A stretch of DNA of 64,000 nucleotides from JAFAMS01 sp049520515 (GCA_049520515.1 JBEKPS010000002.1:252347-316346); one strand, 5' to 3'; positions 43,078 to 51,049 are shown, numbered from the stretch's first letter. The notes: generated by a model not told the origin, from the letters alone. Translations and numbers: made by a program.

Positions 43078-43907
43078 TGGACGATTCAGCGGCTCAGTAC
43101 GTCGTACAGCAGCGGTTCTCGTACGTCTACCCCGGTCCGATTAAGAATCTCCGCCATAGGTTGCTTGTCAGCCCACTCGATCGCGATGACGGTCAGCGGC
43201 GCCTACAGAGGCGCCTTCGCATTTCGCCGGACGTTCGCGCGGTCGACAGCACCGACGCCTTCGGAAATGACGTCGTGGACTTCGATGCGAAACGCATCGA
43301 AGGCAGACTCGACATCGAATTCGAAAGTCTCGTCGAGCGCCGGAGCGGTTTCGAATTTCGTCGCGTCGACCCACGCTGGCTCACGGACCCGCTTTTCCGC
43401 TCGCACACGGCGCTCACTTTTCCAAACGCGGCGATACGCTTAGCTGCGCTAAAACTCAAGCGGCAGAGCGCAAATGATGCCGAGCTGGTCGCCTCGATCA
43501 ACACGTTCGTCTTTGAGAGAATGGCGTATCACAAGGACGTGACGAGCGTGACGACGACCGCCGCCCAAGCGTTTCGCTTGCGTGCCGGCGTTTGCCAGGA
43601 TTACGCGCACATCGGCATCGCTCTAGCACGGGCGTGTGGTTTTGCCGCGCGGTACGTCTCCGGGCACCTGCTCGGCGAAGGCGGGACTCACGCGTGGCTC
43701 GAGATCATTCTGCCTTTGGAAGACGGCGACGGTGCCGTGGCGTGGCCGTTCGATCCAACGCACAATCGTCACGAGTCGCTCGACTATATCGCAGTCGCGA
43801 TCGGTCGCGATTATCGGGACGTGGCTCCGACGTCCGGTACTTTTGAAGCTCCCTACAACGGCGCGCTCACCTGCATGAAAGTCGTGCGTAGACTTCCCGC
43901 TGCGTGA
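43074..43907 (+). CDS. Transglutaminase-like cysteine peptidase/transamidase
   Basis: A second transglutaminase in 277 residues with a complete triad: GVCQDYAHIGIALARACG, GGTHAWLEIILPLEDG and FDPTHN. N-terminal bacterial transglutaminase domain FSYVYPGPIKNLRHRLLV. These stand-alone proteins act as peptidases or amidases on unknown targets. It overlaps its neighbours by 4 bases on both sides (ATGA, GTGA), so the three genes form one coupled operon. Sequence divergence from the first copy is large. Confidence 0.88.
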   Translation: MMDDSAAQYVVQQRFSYVYPGPIKNLRHRLLVSPLDRDDGQRRLQRRLRISPDVRAVDSTDAFGNDVVDFDAKRIEGRLDIEFESLVERRSGFEFRRVDPRWLTDPLFRSHTALTFPNAAIRLAALKLKRQSANDAELVASINTFVFERMAYHKDVTSVTTTAAQAFRLRAGVCQDYAHIGIALARACGFAARYVSGHLLGEGGTHAWLEIILPLEDGDGAVAWPFDPTHNRHESLDYIAVAIGRDYRDVAPTSGTFEAPYNGALTCMKVVRRLPAA

Positions 43908-44368
43908 CGATGAACCCGGAGGTCGCGGCACTTTACGCACGTATCCCAAACATCGAGTGCCGCCAAAAATGCCAAGTATATTGCGGCGCGATCATTCAAC
44001 TGGGCGCGTACGCGGAAGCGGAACGTCCCGGAATCGAATCCGCCTTGCACGACGCCGATATCGTTCGTCCTGCCGATGCGTCGCCGCTCGCCTGTCATGC
44101 GCTTGACGCGCAAGGACGTTGCACGATTTATGCGATGCGTCCCTCGATCTGTCGCTTTTTCGGCGTTGTGAAAGGAATGGAGTGCCCGCACGGTTGCCAG
44201 CCGGAACGCCTCCTCGCGCACGCTGAGATGACCGACATTCTCAACGCATTGGCCGCGATCGCTGGATCGGGGCGGTTTGCGAAAGCTAAGAAATCTTTGC
44301 CGAACGCGACTCCGGATGAACTCATCAAATACGTCGCGGAAACGCTGTCTTCCGAATCTAACGGCTGA
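43904..44368 (+). CDS. YkgJ-family cysteine-cluster protein
   Basis: A 154-residue protein with the CxxxCxxxC arrangement (IECRQKCQVYCGA), then CHALDAQGRCTIYAMRPSICRFFG and CPHGC. YkgJ-type proteins are thought to bind zinc or an iron-sulfur cluster; function unknown. GTG 43904 overlaps the transglutaminase stop; ATG 43910 is an alternative. Its 3' end overlaps the AraC gene by 11 bases. Confidence 0.85.
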   Translation: MTMNPEVAALYARIPNIECRQKCQVYCGAIIQLGAYAEAERPGIESALHDADIVRPADASPLACHALDAQGRCTIYAMRPSICRFFGVVKGMECPHGCQPERLLAHAEMTDILNALAAIAGSGRFAKAKKSLPNATPDELIKYVAETLSSESNG

Positions 44369-45161
44369 GGTTTCGGTATCTCCCCGGTGGAATGCCGACT
44401 TCGCGAGAGAACCAGCGCGTGAAATAAAAGCGGTCCCGTATGCCAACTCGAGATCCGACTTCTCCGATCGTGAGTCCGCGCTCTTTGAGCAATTCCTGCG
44501 CTCGTCCGAGTCGCAACTGACTAAGATACTGGTGCGGCGTTACGCCGGTCGTGGCTTTGAATTGGCGCAGGCAGGTGAAGGGCGACACGTTGATGCTGGC
44601 CGCGATATCGCCGAGAGCGATGTCTTCGAATGCATGCTGTTCGATAAAGCGCTTCGCTCGCTGAATGCGCAGCGATCGCTGAGGCAGCCTGTTGCCGTCC
44701 AGAGAAGCGCGCGAGACATGGCCGAAAACCTCAAAGATGAACGAATCGAATTCGTCCGTGCTATCGATGGACAAGCAGCGTGACAGATCCGGCAGCCGTA
44801 AGCGACTAATCACCTGAGTGTCGAACATCGGCTCTTCCGGATCGAGTGCTCCGGTCCGTAGATAGGCAATGTAGCCCGGGTTTGCAGCGTTCTTGTCGTG
44901 CTTGCAGCCGAAATGCTGCCCCGGCGTTCCTGCGACGATCGTTTGCGAATCAACCGTCACGCCGCCGCGTTTTCCGCGAAATTCCCACGAGCCGCTCAGC
45001 GTCTGTCCGATCATCGGCAGCGTAAACATTTTGTCGTCGACGCGCCGTGACGTATGCATGGACGGTTCGTAACGATAGAGCACACAGAGCGGTGACCAGC
45101 GGATCGGCACGTGCGTTCCGCATCCAAGATCGACGGGCTTGGGGTCCAAGTGTGCGATCAT
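44358..45161 (-). CDS. AraC-family transcriptional regulator
   Basis: The C-terminal 100 of 267 residues are the double helix-turn-helix of AraC regulators (FEDIALGDIAASINVSPFTCLRQF, then VGIRDRFYFTRWFSREVGIPP). The N-terminal 130 residues form a sensor domain of unknown ligand with several Cys/His (GCGTHVP, FGCKHDKN). It is divergent from nothing obvious; its upstream region holds a hairpin at 45186-45228. Target genes are not evident. Confidence 0.9.
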   Translation of the reverse strand: MIAHLDPKPVDLGCGTHVPIRWSPLCVLYRYEPSMHTSRRVDDKMFTLPMIGQTLSGSWEFRGKRGGVTVDSQTIVAGTPGQHFGCKHDKNAANPGYIAYLRTGALDPEEPMFDTQVISRLRLPDLSRCLSIDSTDEFDSFIFEVFGHVSRASLDGNRLPQRSLRIQRAKRFIEQHAFEDIALGDIAASINVSPFTCLRQFKATTGVTPHQYLSQLRLGRAQELLKERGLTIGEVGSRVGIRDRFYFTRWFSREVGIPPGRYRNLSR

Positions 45162-45185
45162 ATTATGTACGCGCGGAAATCATTA

Positions 45186-45228
45186 GGACGACACCGTTCG
45201 TTTTGCCTCCAGCACGGCGGTGTCGCCC
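45186..45228. repeat. Imperfect inverted repeat upstream of AraC
   Basis: GGACGACACCG (45186-45196) and CGGTGTCGCCC (45218-45228) pair over 11 bases with one mismatch around an 18-base loop. It lies between the AraC gene start and the end of the PilZ gene and could be an operator or a terminator for the latter. No T-run follows. Confidence 0.5.
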
Positions 45229-45320
45229 TATAGAACTTCGTCTCGCAGCGTTAGGGAGAGGGAATGAATACGGTAGCGTTACCCGGCTCGACCAAAAGAC
45301 TTTTGGACGAAATTGACCAC

Positions 45321-45971
45321 TTAACTGAGGACTACGACCTCACTGTCGTCGTCGCGGACGAGCACCTGCGTCGTGAATCGTTTCAAGCCCGCGTAACTAT
45401 TGATGCTGGAGCGGACGGTAAAGCGGTGCATCTGCTGACTGTTTTCAGTCAGGACGCCGCCGTATTCGTAGACGACGGGAAGCGGTTTTTGCGGATCGAT
45501 GCGCGAGCGGATTCGCAGCTCGCTGAGCATGCGTTCGCGGAATTGTAACGGCAAGAGCGTCTTAGCTTCGGTCTCGGCAAGCGCAATCGATTCGAGCTGC
45601 GTTACGGGCGCCACATTGCGTCCGGTGATCGACCGAATGATTGCGTCCCAATCATGCGCGTTGATTTTCTCGAACTGGAGTCCGTAGTACGGAGCCTGCT
45701 TGCCGTTGTACTGCGTGGTCGTGCCCCAGATTTTGCGCAGACGGACCGGGACCTTATATCCTTCGATCTCGAGTCGCGCATCGAAAACATCAGGCAGAAT
45801 CGGCGAGATACTCACCATGCACATGCCGCCGCCGCTCAGATCGACGCCCTGTGCGAACACCCAACGGTTGCCGTCGACGCTGTATTCGACGTCGAAATCC
45901 CGTTTAACACGAGGGAACCGTCTGCGATTTCGTTCGCATCCCGTGTACCAGCCGACTAACGCTGCGAACAT
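45321..45971 (-). CDS. PilZ-domain protein with a conserved C-terminal domain (copy 1)
   Basis: A c-di-GMP receptor candidate of 216 residues. The PilZ motifs are RRRFPRVKR near residue 17 and GVDLSGGGMC near residue 42. Residues 130-216 form a second domain shared with the protein at 53638: LPLQFRERMLSELRIRSR, VVYEYGGVLT, MHRFTVRSS and the end RFTTQVLVRD...VVVLS. This domain is not a family I recognise. A promoter with a palindromic site and a Shine-Dalgarno (AGGGGGTG) precede the ATG. The two copies are 8 kb apart. Confidence 0.85.
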   Translation of the reverse strand: MFAALVGWYTGCERNRRRFPRVKRDFDVEYSVDGNRWVFAQGVDLSGGGMCMVSISPILPDVFDARLEIEGYKVPVRLRKIWGTTTQYNGKQAPYYGLQFEKINAHDWDAIIRSITGRNVAPVTQLESIALAETEAKTLLPLQFRERMLSELRIRSRIDPQKPLPVVYEYGGVLTENSQQMHRFTVRSSINSYAGLKRFTTQVLVRDDDSEVVVLS

Positions 45972-45985
45972 CGGTTACACCCCCT

Positions 45986-46010
45986 GGTAAACCAATTATA
46001 AACGTTTACC
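45986..46010 (-). promoter_or_regulatory. Promoter with palindromic operator for PilZ copy 1
   Basis: GGTAAAC (45986-45992) and GTTTACC (46004-46010) are perfect 7-base inverted arms around a central TATAAT (minus strand, 46000-45995). A repressor or activator bound here would control the -10. A leader of about 18 bases with a good Shine-Dalgarno follows, unlike the leaderless genes nearby. Confidence 0.6.
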
Positions 46011-46081
46011 GTTTGTAAAGCGTGTGCGCGTGGGCACCACGCGGCGCCGACTGTTGTCGGGGATTAACCGGGCTTCGACTC

Positions 46082-46116
46082 CGCTTGGCCCGACCTTCTC
46101 GCGGCCGGGCCAAGTG
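46082..46116. terminator. GC-rich hairpin after the secreted Tyr/His-rich gene
   Basis: CGCTTGGCCCG (46082-46092) pairs with CGGGCCAAGTG (46106-46116), 11 bases with one G-T pair, loop 13. It lies 13 bases after the stop of the gene at 46129 and before the PilZ promoter. No T-run. Confidence 0.5.
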
Positions 46117-46128
46117 GAGCGCGTGCGG

Positions 46129-46440
46129 TTAGAAGTATATCCAGATTCCGTTGCCCCAGCGACGGTGGTGATACCACCCGCCGTGCCAGTAGTAGCCGTA
46201 ATAGCCGGCCGGCGCCACTCCGTAGAAGCCTTCCGGATGCCAACCGTAGGGATGATAGTAGCGCGGTTGCGGCGCCCAATGCCGGGGACCGCCCGGATTG
46301 ACATACCCGGCGTGGACGGAGTAGCCGGGGCCACCAACGTTGACGCCCACGCCCCACGGCGCGGCGTTTGCTGCAACTGGCGCGACTGCGAGCGAGACGC
46401 CGAGTGCGGCGACTGCGGCTTTTGCAAGTAGAGTTTTCAT
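46129..46440 (-). CDS. Small secreted Gly/Tyr/His/Trp-rich protein
   Basis: The 103 residues begin with a clear signal peptide (MKTLLAKAAVAALGVSLAVA, cleavage near ANA-AP). The mature part is rich in Gly, Tyr, His, Pro and Trp (YYHPYGWHPEGFYG, GYYWHGGWYHHRRWG). Similar short exported proteins with aromatic/His repeats occur in many soil bacteria; function unknown. A -10 TAAAAT six bases before the ATG predicts a leaderless mRNA. Confidence 0.75.
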   Translation of the reverse strand: MKTLLAKAAVAALGVSLAVAPVAANAAPWGVGVNVGGPGYSVHAGYVNPGGPRHWAPQPRYYHPYGWHPEGFYGVAPAGYYGYYWHGGWYHHRRWGNGIWIYF

Positions 46441-46446
46441 GTACTT

Positions 46447-46452
46447 ATTTTA
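46447..46452 (-). promoter_or_regulatory. -10 of a leaderless mRNA for the secreted protein
   Basis: TAAAAT, then AAGTAC and the ATG at 46440, so 6 bases separate the -10 from the start. No convincing -35. Confidence 0.5.
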
Positions 46453-46524
46453 CGCAGGCCGTTGCGGAGCAATACCCGCAGCGCGTGAAAGCTAAGAGGT
46501 CTCTAACGCGCGCGTCATCCTATC

Positions 46525-47346
46525 TTAAGGAACGATTGCAATTACGCGTGCGGGGAATCCTGAACCGCCGCGGGGTTTGGGGAACGTGACGATCGCGAGC
46601 GAGCCGTATTCCGGGACGCGATCGAGATTTGCAAGCATCTCGATTTGATAATGACCCTGATGTAGGAGCCACGACTCGAGCGAATAGTCGCCATGCGAAG
46701 CAAGCACACCGGGATCCGTATCCGTCGTCTCGTGTCCGGTCGCGACCGCATGCCGTTCGAGGTAGAGATACTTCAGAACCGGCATGCTCCAGCCCGGATA
46801 ATGCGCGATGCCTTTTGCGTCTTTGTTCTCCATCGCGGTTTCACTCGGCCAGCGCTTCGACCAGTCCGTGCGCATCGCGATGAATGCCCCTTGTGGAATC
46901 GTTCCATGCCGGGCTTCCCACGCGCGCACATCCTTCATCGATAGGATGTAATCGGGATTCTTTGCGACCTTATCGTGCACGTCGAGGATGACCAGCGGCA
47001 AGAGCATCTGCTTTGGATCGATCTGATCGACCGTCTTGTTGCCCGGAGCGAAGTGCGCCGGCGCATCGACGTGCGTTCCCCATTGACCGACATGACAGAA
47101 CATTTGCGCGAGGAAGCCATCCTTCTTGTACGTGTAGAGCGTACGGACGGTCTCTTTCGGGAAGCCGGGCCAGTGTGCGATCCCGGGATCGAACGCATGC
47201 GTCAGGTCGACGAACGTGTGTCCGGCGATGACGCGATAGGCGTCCATCAAGTCGTCATTTGCGGCGCTCGCCCGATGGGCCGAAAACGCAATCCCGCCGA
47301 GAGCGCAACACAAAGCAAGACACGTCGCTAAAAGCATCTTTCGCAT
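46525..47346 (-). CDS. Exported cyclase-family metal-dependent hydrolase
   Basis: A kynurenine-formamidase-like cyclase family protein of 273 residues. Signal peptide at residues 1-28 (LLATCLALCCALGGIAFSA). The metal motif GQWGTHVDAPAHF (HxGTHxDxPxHF) is intact, preceded by FVDLTHAFDPGIAHWPGF and followed by GHETTDTDPGV. It would act outside the cytoplasm on a cyclic amide or formamide of unknown identity. ATG 47346 is chosen because the signal peptide starts there; longer reading frames upstream overlap fpg. Confidence 0.87.
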   Translation of the reverse strand: MRKMLLATCLALCCALGGIAFSAHRASAANDDLMDAYRVIAGHTFVDLTHAFDPGIAHWPGFPKETVRTLYTYKKDGFLAQMFCHVGQWGTHVDAPAHFAPGNKTVDQIDPKQMLLPLVILDVHDKVAKNPDYILSMKDVRAWEARHGTIPQGAFIAMRTDWSKRWPSETAMENKDAKGIAHYPGWSMPVLKYLYLERHAVATGHETTDTDPGVLASHGDYSLESWLLHQGHYQIEMLANLDRVPEYGSLAIVTFPKPRGGSGFPARVIAIVP

Positions 47347-47380
47347 GATCGATACTTCAAAGGAACTTCCGGAATTCCGT

Positions 47381-48274
47381 TCACGACTTTTCTTCGAGTT
47401 CTGTAAGCGTCTTCGGCCAATCGCCTTTGAGGAGTCGTGAAAGACTTCGATCCGCGAGCAGAACGCCGCCGGTCTGGCAATTGGCGCAATAATTGGTCTC
47501 GTTGCTGGCGTAGCTGATTCGTTGTACCGGGCGGCCGCAGCGCGGACACGGCTGGCCGTGCCGTCCGTGAACCGCCATATCCTTGCGAAATGCCGTGACG
47601 TGCTCCGGGAAATCGCCTTTCGCTTCGTCACGAAGCCGATCGATCCAGAGCTGTAGCATCGCGCGCGTCGCGTCGAATAAGCGTTGCCACTCGGCGTCGG
47701 TGAGCTTGCGTGTTTGCGCGATCGGCGAGAGCTGGGCTGCGTGCAGAATTTCATCGGAGTAGGCGTTGCCGATCCCACTGAGAATGCGCGGATCGGTCAG
47801 CGAACGTTTGAGCGTATGATTCTCGGCCGTCATCGCGCCCCGGAATGCAGCGAGATCGTTCGTAAAGACGTCGATTCCGCCGGCGTCGAGCCCATGCGGC
47901 GCGTTTGCGCCGCGCAGCACGTGCAGCTGCGCGCGGCGTTTGCTGCCGGCTTCGGTGAGAACGAGCGTGCCGTCCGGAAATCCGAAGGAAGCGAGCTGAT
48001 TGCGCCCGGCAAGTTTGGTGCCCGGTGCGCGCCAATGCAAGCGCCCCGCGATCATCAAGTGCAGCACGAGCCACAGATCGTCGTCGAGACCAAAAGCGAT
48101 TCGCTTACCGATGCGCTGCAGCTCGCGCACCGTTTTGCCGACGACGCTCGAGAGCGGCGGATCGACGGTGCGCAACAGCGAGATGCTCGCAACCGCCGCG
48201 CTTTCGATTGGTTGACCGATCACGCGCGGCTCGAGTGCCGTGATGTACGCAGCGACGTCCGGAAGCTCGGGCAC
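47381..48274 (-). CDS. Formamidopyrimidine-DNA glycosylase family protein (Fpg/Nei)
   Basis: Base-excision repair glycosylase of 297 residues. The start matters: GTG at 48274 gives (M)PELPDV, which places the catalytic N-terminal Pro directly after Met; an ATG 6 bases upstream (48280) would put two residues before it. Other marks are HLMIAGRLHW, the H2TH region (LSGIGNAYSDEILHAAQLSP) and the zinc finger CPRCG...NYCANCQTGG at the end. It is co-oriented with the cyclase gene, 34 bases upstream of it. Whether it is Fpg or Nei type cannot be told. Confidence 0.92.
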   Translation of the reverse strand: MPELPDVAAYITALEPRVIGQPIESAAVASISLLRTVDPPLSSVVGKTVRELQRIGKRIAFGLDDDLWLVLHLMIAGRLHWRAPGTKLAGRNQLASFGFPDGTLVLTEAGSKRRAQLHVLRGANAPHGLDAGGIDVFTNDLAAFRGAMTAENHTLKRSLTDPRILSGIGNAYSDEILHAAQLSPIAQTRKLTDAEWQRLFDATRAMLQLWIDRLRDEAKGDFPEHVTAFRKDMAVHGRHGQPCPRCGRPVQRISYASNETNYCANCQTGGVLLADRSLSRLLKGDWPKTLTELEEKS

Positions 48275-48315
48275 GAGCATGAGGATTGATCTGCGGCGCA
48301 AAAAGCGCCTCTCGA

Positions 48316-49488
48316 ATGGAATCCGGTTTCGGACGCGCGCTGCGCGCGCAATTCTTGCTGCAAGAGGACGGCGCGTTCCTCAATCACGGCTCCTTTGGAG
48401 CCTGCCCGATCCCCGTGTTGCGCGAACAAGAGCGCATTCGCACGTGGATGGAAACGCAGCCCGACGAGTTCTTCACGAAGGACGTCGTGCCGCGCCATGA
48501 GGTGACCGCCGTGCGTTCGGCCGCGGCCGCCATCGCGGAGTTCGTCGGTGTCTCGGGCGACAACATTGCGCTCGTCGAGAACGCCACGACTGGGACGCAG
48601 TCGGTGCTTCAGTCGATCGAGTTTCATCCCGGCGACGAGATCATGATCACGAACCACCAATACAATGCCGTTCGGCTCGCAGTCGAGCAGCGTTGTAAAG
48701 AAACGGGAGCGATTCCGAACGTTGTGCAGATTCCCGTCCGGACGAATCCGGCAGACGTGCGCAAGCGCTTTCGCGACGCGGCGACCAAGCGCGTCAAGCT
48801 CGCCATCGTCGATCACATCACGTCACCGACGGCGTTGCTCTTTCCGCTCGGCGAAATTATCGAAGACCTGCACGCGCTCGATATTCTCGTGCATGTCGAC
48901 GGCGCACACGCCATCGGTCAGATTCCGCTGAACGTCGCGCAGTTGGATCCCGATTGGTATGCCAGCAACGTACACAAGTGGCTCTATGGTCCCAAGGGAA
49001 CCGCGTTCTTCTACGCGTCACCGCGCGTTGCGGCGATGACAAGGCCGGTTCTCACGAGCCATTTTATTGCGATGGGTTTCCCGCGTTCGTTCGACTACGT
49101 CGGAACGCGCGATAATTCGGGTTGGCTTGCGATTCCGGCGGCGATTGCATTTTTCAACGGACTCGGTCCCGAGAAATTCCGGCGCTACAATCACGCGCTG
49201 ATCGAGCGCGGCACCGAGTTGTTGACTACGCTGGGTGCCGAGCCGATTGCTCCGCTCGAGATGGCCGCCGCAATGCGAGCGTTCATTCTGCCGCAACGGC
49301 GCCCAGCCGAAGACGCCGACGCGCAGACGCTCAAAGATATGCTCTGGGACGACGAGCGGATTCAGGTCAATGCGAACAGCCTGATGGGAACGTTGCTGCT
49401 GCGCATCTGCGCGCAAGCATATGTTGACGACGCCGATTTGGAGCGGTTAGGCTCGGCCCTTGAAAAGCGCGGCTGGCCGGGACGCTAA
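48316..49488 (+). CDS. Class V aminotransferase fold protein (isopenicillin-N epimerase-like)
   Basis: A PLP enzyme of 390 residues: AFLNHGSFGACP at the N-terminus, VENATTGTQSVLQ, VHVDGAHAIGQIPL with the PLP Asp and NVHKWLYGPKGTAFFY with the Schiff-base Lys. The pattern matches isopenicillin-N epimerase-like and cysteine-desulfurase-like members of fold type I. Substrate unknown. The ATG at 48316 is preferred to a TTG at 48286. Its stop CTAA is shared with the convergent secreted hydrolase. Confidence 0.9.
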   Translation: MESGFGRALRAQFLLQEDGAFLNHGSFGACPIPVLREQERIRTWMETQPDEFFTKDVVPRHEVTAVRSAAAAIAEFVGVSGDNIALVENATTGTQSVLQSIEFHPGDEIMITNHQYNAVRLAVEQRCKETGAIPNVVQIPVRTNPADVRKRFRDAATKRVKLAIVDHITSPTALLFPLGEIIEDLHALDILVHVDGAHAIGQIPLNVAQLDPDWYASNVHKWLYGPKGTAFFYASPRVAAMTRPVLTSHFIAMGFPRSFDYVGTRDNSGWLAIPAAIAFFNGLGPEKFRRYNHALIERGTELLTTLGAEPIAPLEMAAAMRAFILPQRRPAEDADAQTLKDMLWDDERIQVNANSLMGTLLLRICAQAYVDDADLERLGSALEKRGWPGR

Positions 49489-50267
49489 TGCGGCGTTTGG
49501 ATCCAGTTGACGATCTGATGCATGACGTCGGGTTCGATGCCGAGATAGCCGTGCGGCGACAGCGGCTCGCAGACGTTGCCGTTCACCTGTGAGCTCGAGA
49601 AGTGCAGAATCGTTGCCGATCCAAGGCGTTCTGCGAGCGCGACTGCACCACTCGGGGGCGAGACGCGGCACGTATCATTATCGTTCGTGACGACGAGTGC
49701 CGGAATTATAATCGAGTGAAGATCGACGCGCGCCAGAGAATCGTTTCCGACGGTAACGGGCGATGTGAGAATCAGCAGATCCGGACCGTTCGCGCCCAGC
49801 CGCGCTGCATTAGAGCCGGCCACGATCGTGCCGCGACTGGTGCTCAAGATGACGACGGGTTTCGCAATCGCGCGCAAGCGTCCCATGGCGTCGCCTAAGT
49901 CCGACGGGTTGTCCATGTAGGCGATCGCGTAGCCGTTCGTGAGCAAAAACGAACGCGTTCGAATGACGAAGTTCGAAGAATCCGTCTGGCCTTTTGGTCC
50001 GAGCGTCAGCAGCGTCGTACCGCCCGGGATGAGCAGTACGATCCCTTTCGCCGGTGGGACGTCCGGCTGCACGACGACGAGATGCCGTCCGCTCGAAAGT
50101 GCGATGACGTCGGCATCAGCCGCGGCCGCAGGAGCGGCGAGCGCGACAAAGATGACGAGAGCAAGCGCGGCGCTGAGAAGCTTATGCGACTTCGAGCGAT
50201 GCCTCGAGGCTGGTCGTGACCGTGATGATTGCCGGCAAGTGCGTGATCTTGAGAACCCGCTCCACAT
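49485..50267 (-). CDS. Exported alpha/beta-hydrolase-like protein, start uncertain
   Basis: The mature part (about 220 residues) has a hydrolase-like core: GIVLLIPGGTTLL, nucleophile elbow LSTSRGTIVAGS, Asp in VVTNDNDTCR and a late His in PHGYLGIE. A hydrophobic signal segment (LLSAALALVIFVALAAPAAA) precedes it. No ATG, GTG or TTG lies at the expected place before this segment, where the STAS stop codon sits. ATG 50267 is the first upstream option; it adds an Arg/Ser-rich n-region of about 28 residues inside the STAS gene. A frameshift or an unusual start is possible. Confidence 0.7.
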   Translation of the reverse strand: MWSGFSRSRTCRQSSRSRPASRHRSKSHKLLSAALALVIFVALAAPAAAADADVIALSSGRHLVVVQPDVPPAKGIVLLIPGGTTLLTLGPKGQTDSSNFVIRTRSFLLTNGYAIAYMDNPSDLGDAMGRLRAIAKPVVILSTSRGTIVAGSNAARLGANGPDLLILTSPVTVGNDSLARVDLHSIIIPALVVTNDNDTCRVSPPSGAVALAERLGSATILHFSSSQVNGNVCEPLSPHGYLGIEPDVMHQIVNWIQTPH

Positions 50268-50535
50268 GGCTTTGCGGTGTGACGACGATCCGGAATAAAT
50301 TACCAAGCCGCTTATAGGCTCGAATCAAAACTGAGATGGCGGTCGTATCGATGAATCGGCATTCGGAGAGATCGACGATCAACGGAAGAGGCGAGACGAT
50401 CTCGTTGATCGAGGTCTCGAGCTCAGGAGCCGTTGCGATATCAGCGTCACCGAAGACATGCAGAATCTCTGCGCTCGGCAGCGTCTCGTGGATAACGACG
50501 AGGGGCGATGCGGACTCATTGAGGCGATATAACAC
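50182..50535 (-). CDS. STAS-domain anti-sigma-factor antagonist-like protein
   Basis: The 117-residue STAS fold has ILHVFGDADIATAPELETSI and IVDLSECRFIDTTAISVLIRAYKRL. The usual phospho-Ser in DSSGL reads IDTTAI, with Thr at that place. Partners would be an anti-sigma kinase, but none lies nearby. Start GTG 50535; GGGTGA is too close to act as a normal Shine-Dalgarno, and ATG 50546 is in another frame. It is upstream of and overlaps the secreted hydrolase. Confidence 0.85.
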   Translation of the reverse strand: MLYRLNESASPLVVIHETLPSAEILHVFGDADIATAPELETSINEIVSPLPLIVDLSECRFIDTTAISVLIRAYKRLGNLFRIVVTPQSHVERVLKITHLPAIITVTTSLEASLEVA

Positions 50536-50588
50536 TCACCCATGCTGACGTATACGCGCCGGGGAAACAAGCGTGATCTACGGTGTGT

Positions 50589-50966
50589 TTATGACCGGGC
50601 TGCGAACGACCGGGCCGCGCTAAGCAGGGGGCCATGGATATCTCGCAGGTCGCCGTCTCGCAGCAGCATCATCGGGATCGCATCGCCGAGCTGCGGGTTC
50701 GACCCATGAAACCAAGCGCGTGCGATCTCACGGTCGGCGTAGCTCGCAATCATCGAGGCGAGCTGCAATGCAAAGCGCAAAACGTGTGGACGCTGAGGGG
50801 CGCGGCCGCTCAGCCACTGGGTTACGGCGCGCGTCTCTTTGACGCCGCCGATGACGGCAACGGTGGTCGCGCCGAGCAGTGCCACGAGCTCCCGTACGAC
50901 TTCTTCGATCGGGATCTCCATAGCATGCTGGTGAGCGTTAATATCACCCCGAACCGCATCCTGCAT
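50589..50966 (-). CDS. MbcA/ParS/Xre-type antitoxin-like protein, orphan
   Basis: The 125-residue product has a small helical N-terminal DNA-binding-like region (VVRELVALLGATTVAVIGGVKE, LSGRAPQRP) and a C-terminal ARAWFHGSNPQLGDAIPMMLLRDGD segment typical of toxin-binding domains of Xre-MbcA antitoxins. No RES-domain toxin lies next to it, so it is an orphan or a regulator. Promoter TTTACA-17-TATATA ends 7 bases before the ATG, which predicts a leaderless mRNA. Confidence 0.75.
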   Translation of the reverse strand: MQDAVRGDINAHQHAMEIPIEEVVRELVALLGATTVAVIGGVKETRAVTQWLSGRAPQRPHVLRFALQLASMIASYADREIARAWFHGSNPQLGDAIPMMLLRDGDLRDIHGPLLSAARSFAARS

Positions 50967-50973
50967 GGGCAGT

Positions 50974-51002
50974 TATATAGCACATCAAATCACACGTGTA
51001 AA
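50974..51002 (-). promoter_or_regulatory. Promoter of the antitoxin-like gene, leaderless
   Basis: Minus-strand -35 TTTACA (51002-50997), 17-base spacer, extended -10 TGC-TATATA (50979-50974) and 7 bases to the ATG at 50966. This is one of the best-formed promoters in the window. Confidence 0.65.
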
Positions 51003-51049
51003 GGCATCTAAAAAGCCCAGGTTATTCCCAGGATAAAAAGGCTTGTTTA

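Noticed and set aside
45264..45548. Plus-strand frame of 94 residues with a good purine-rich site before ATG 45264
   Set aside because: Most of it is antisense to the conserved PilZ C-terminal domain; no homology is recognised. The ribosome-site-like GGGAGAGGG keeps a small doubt.
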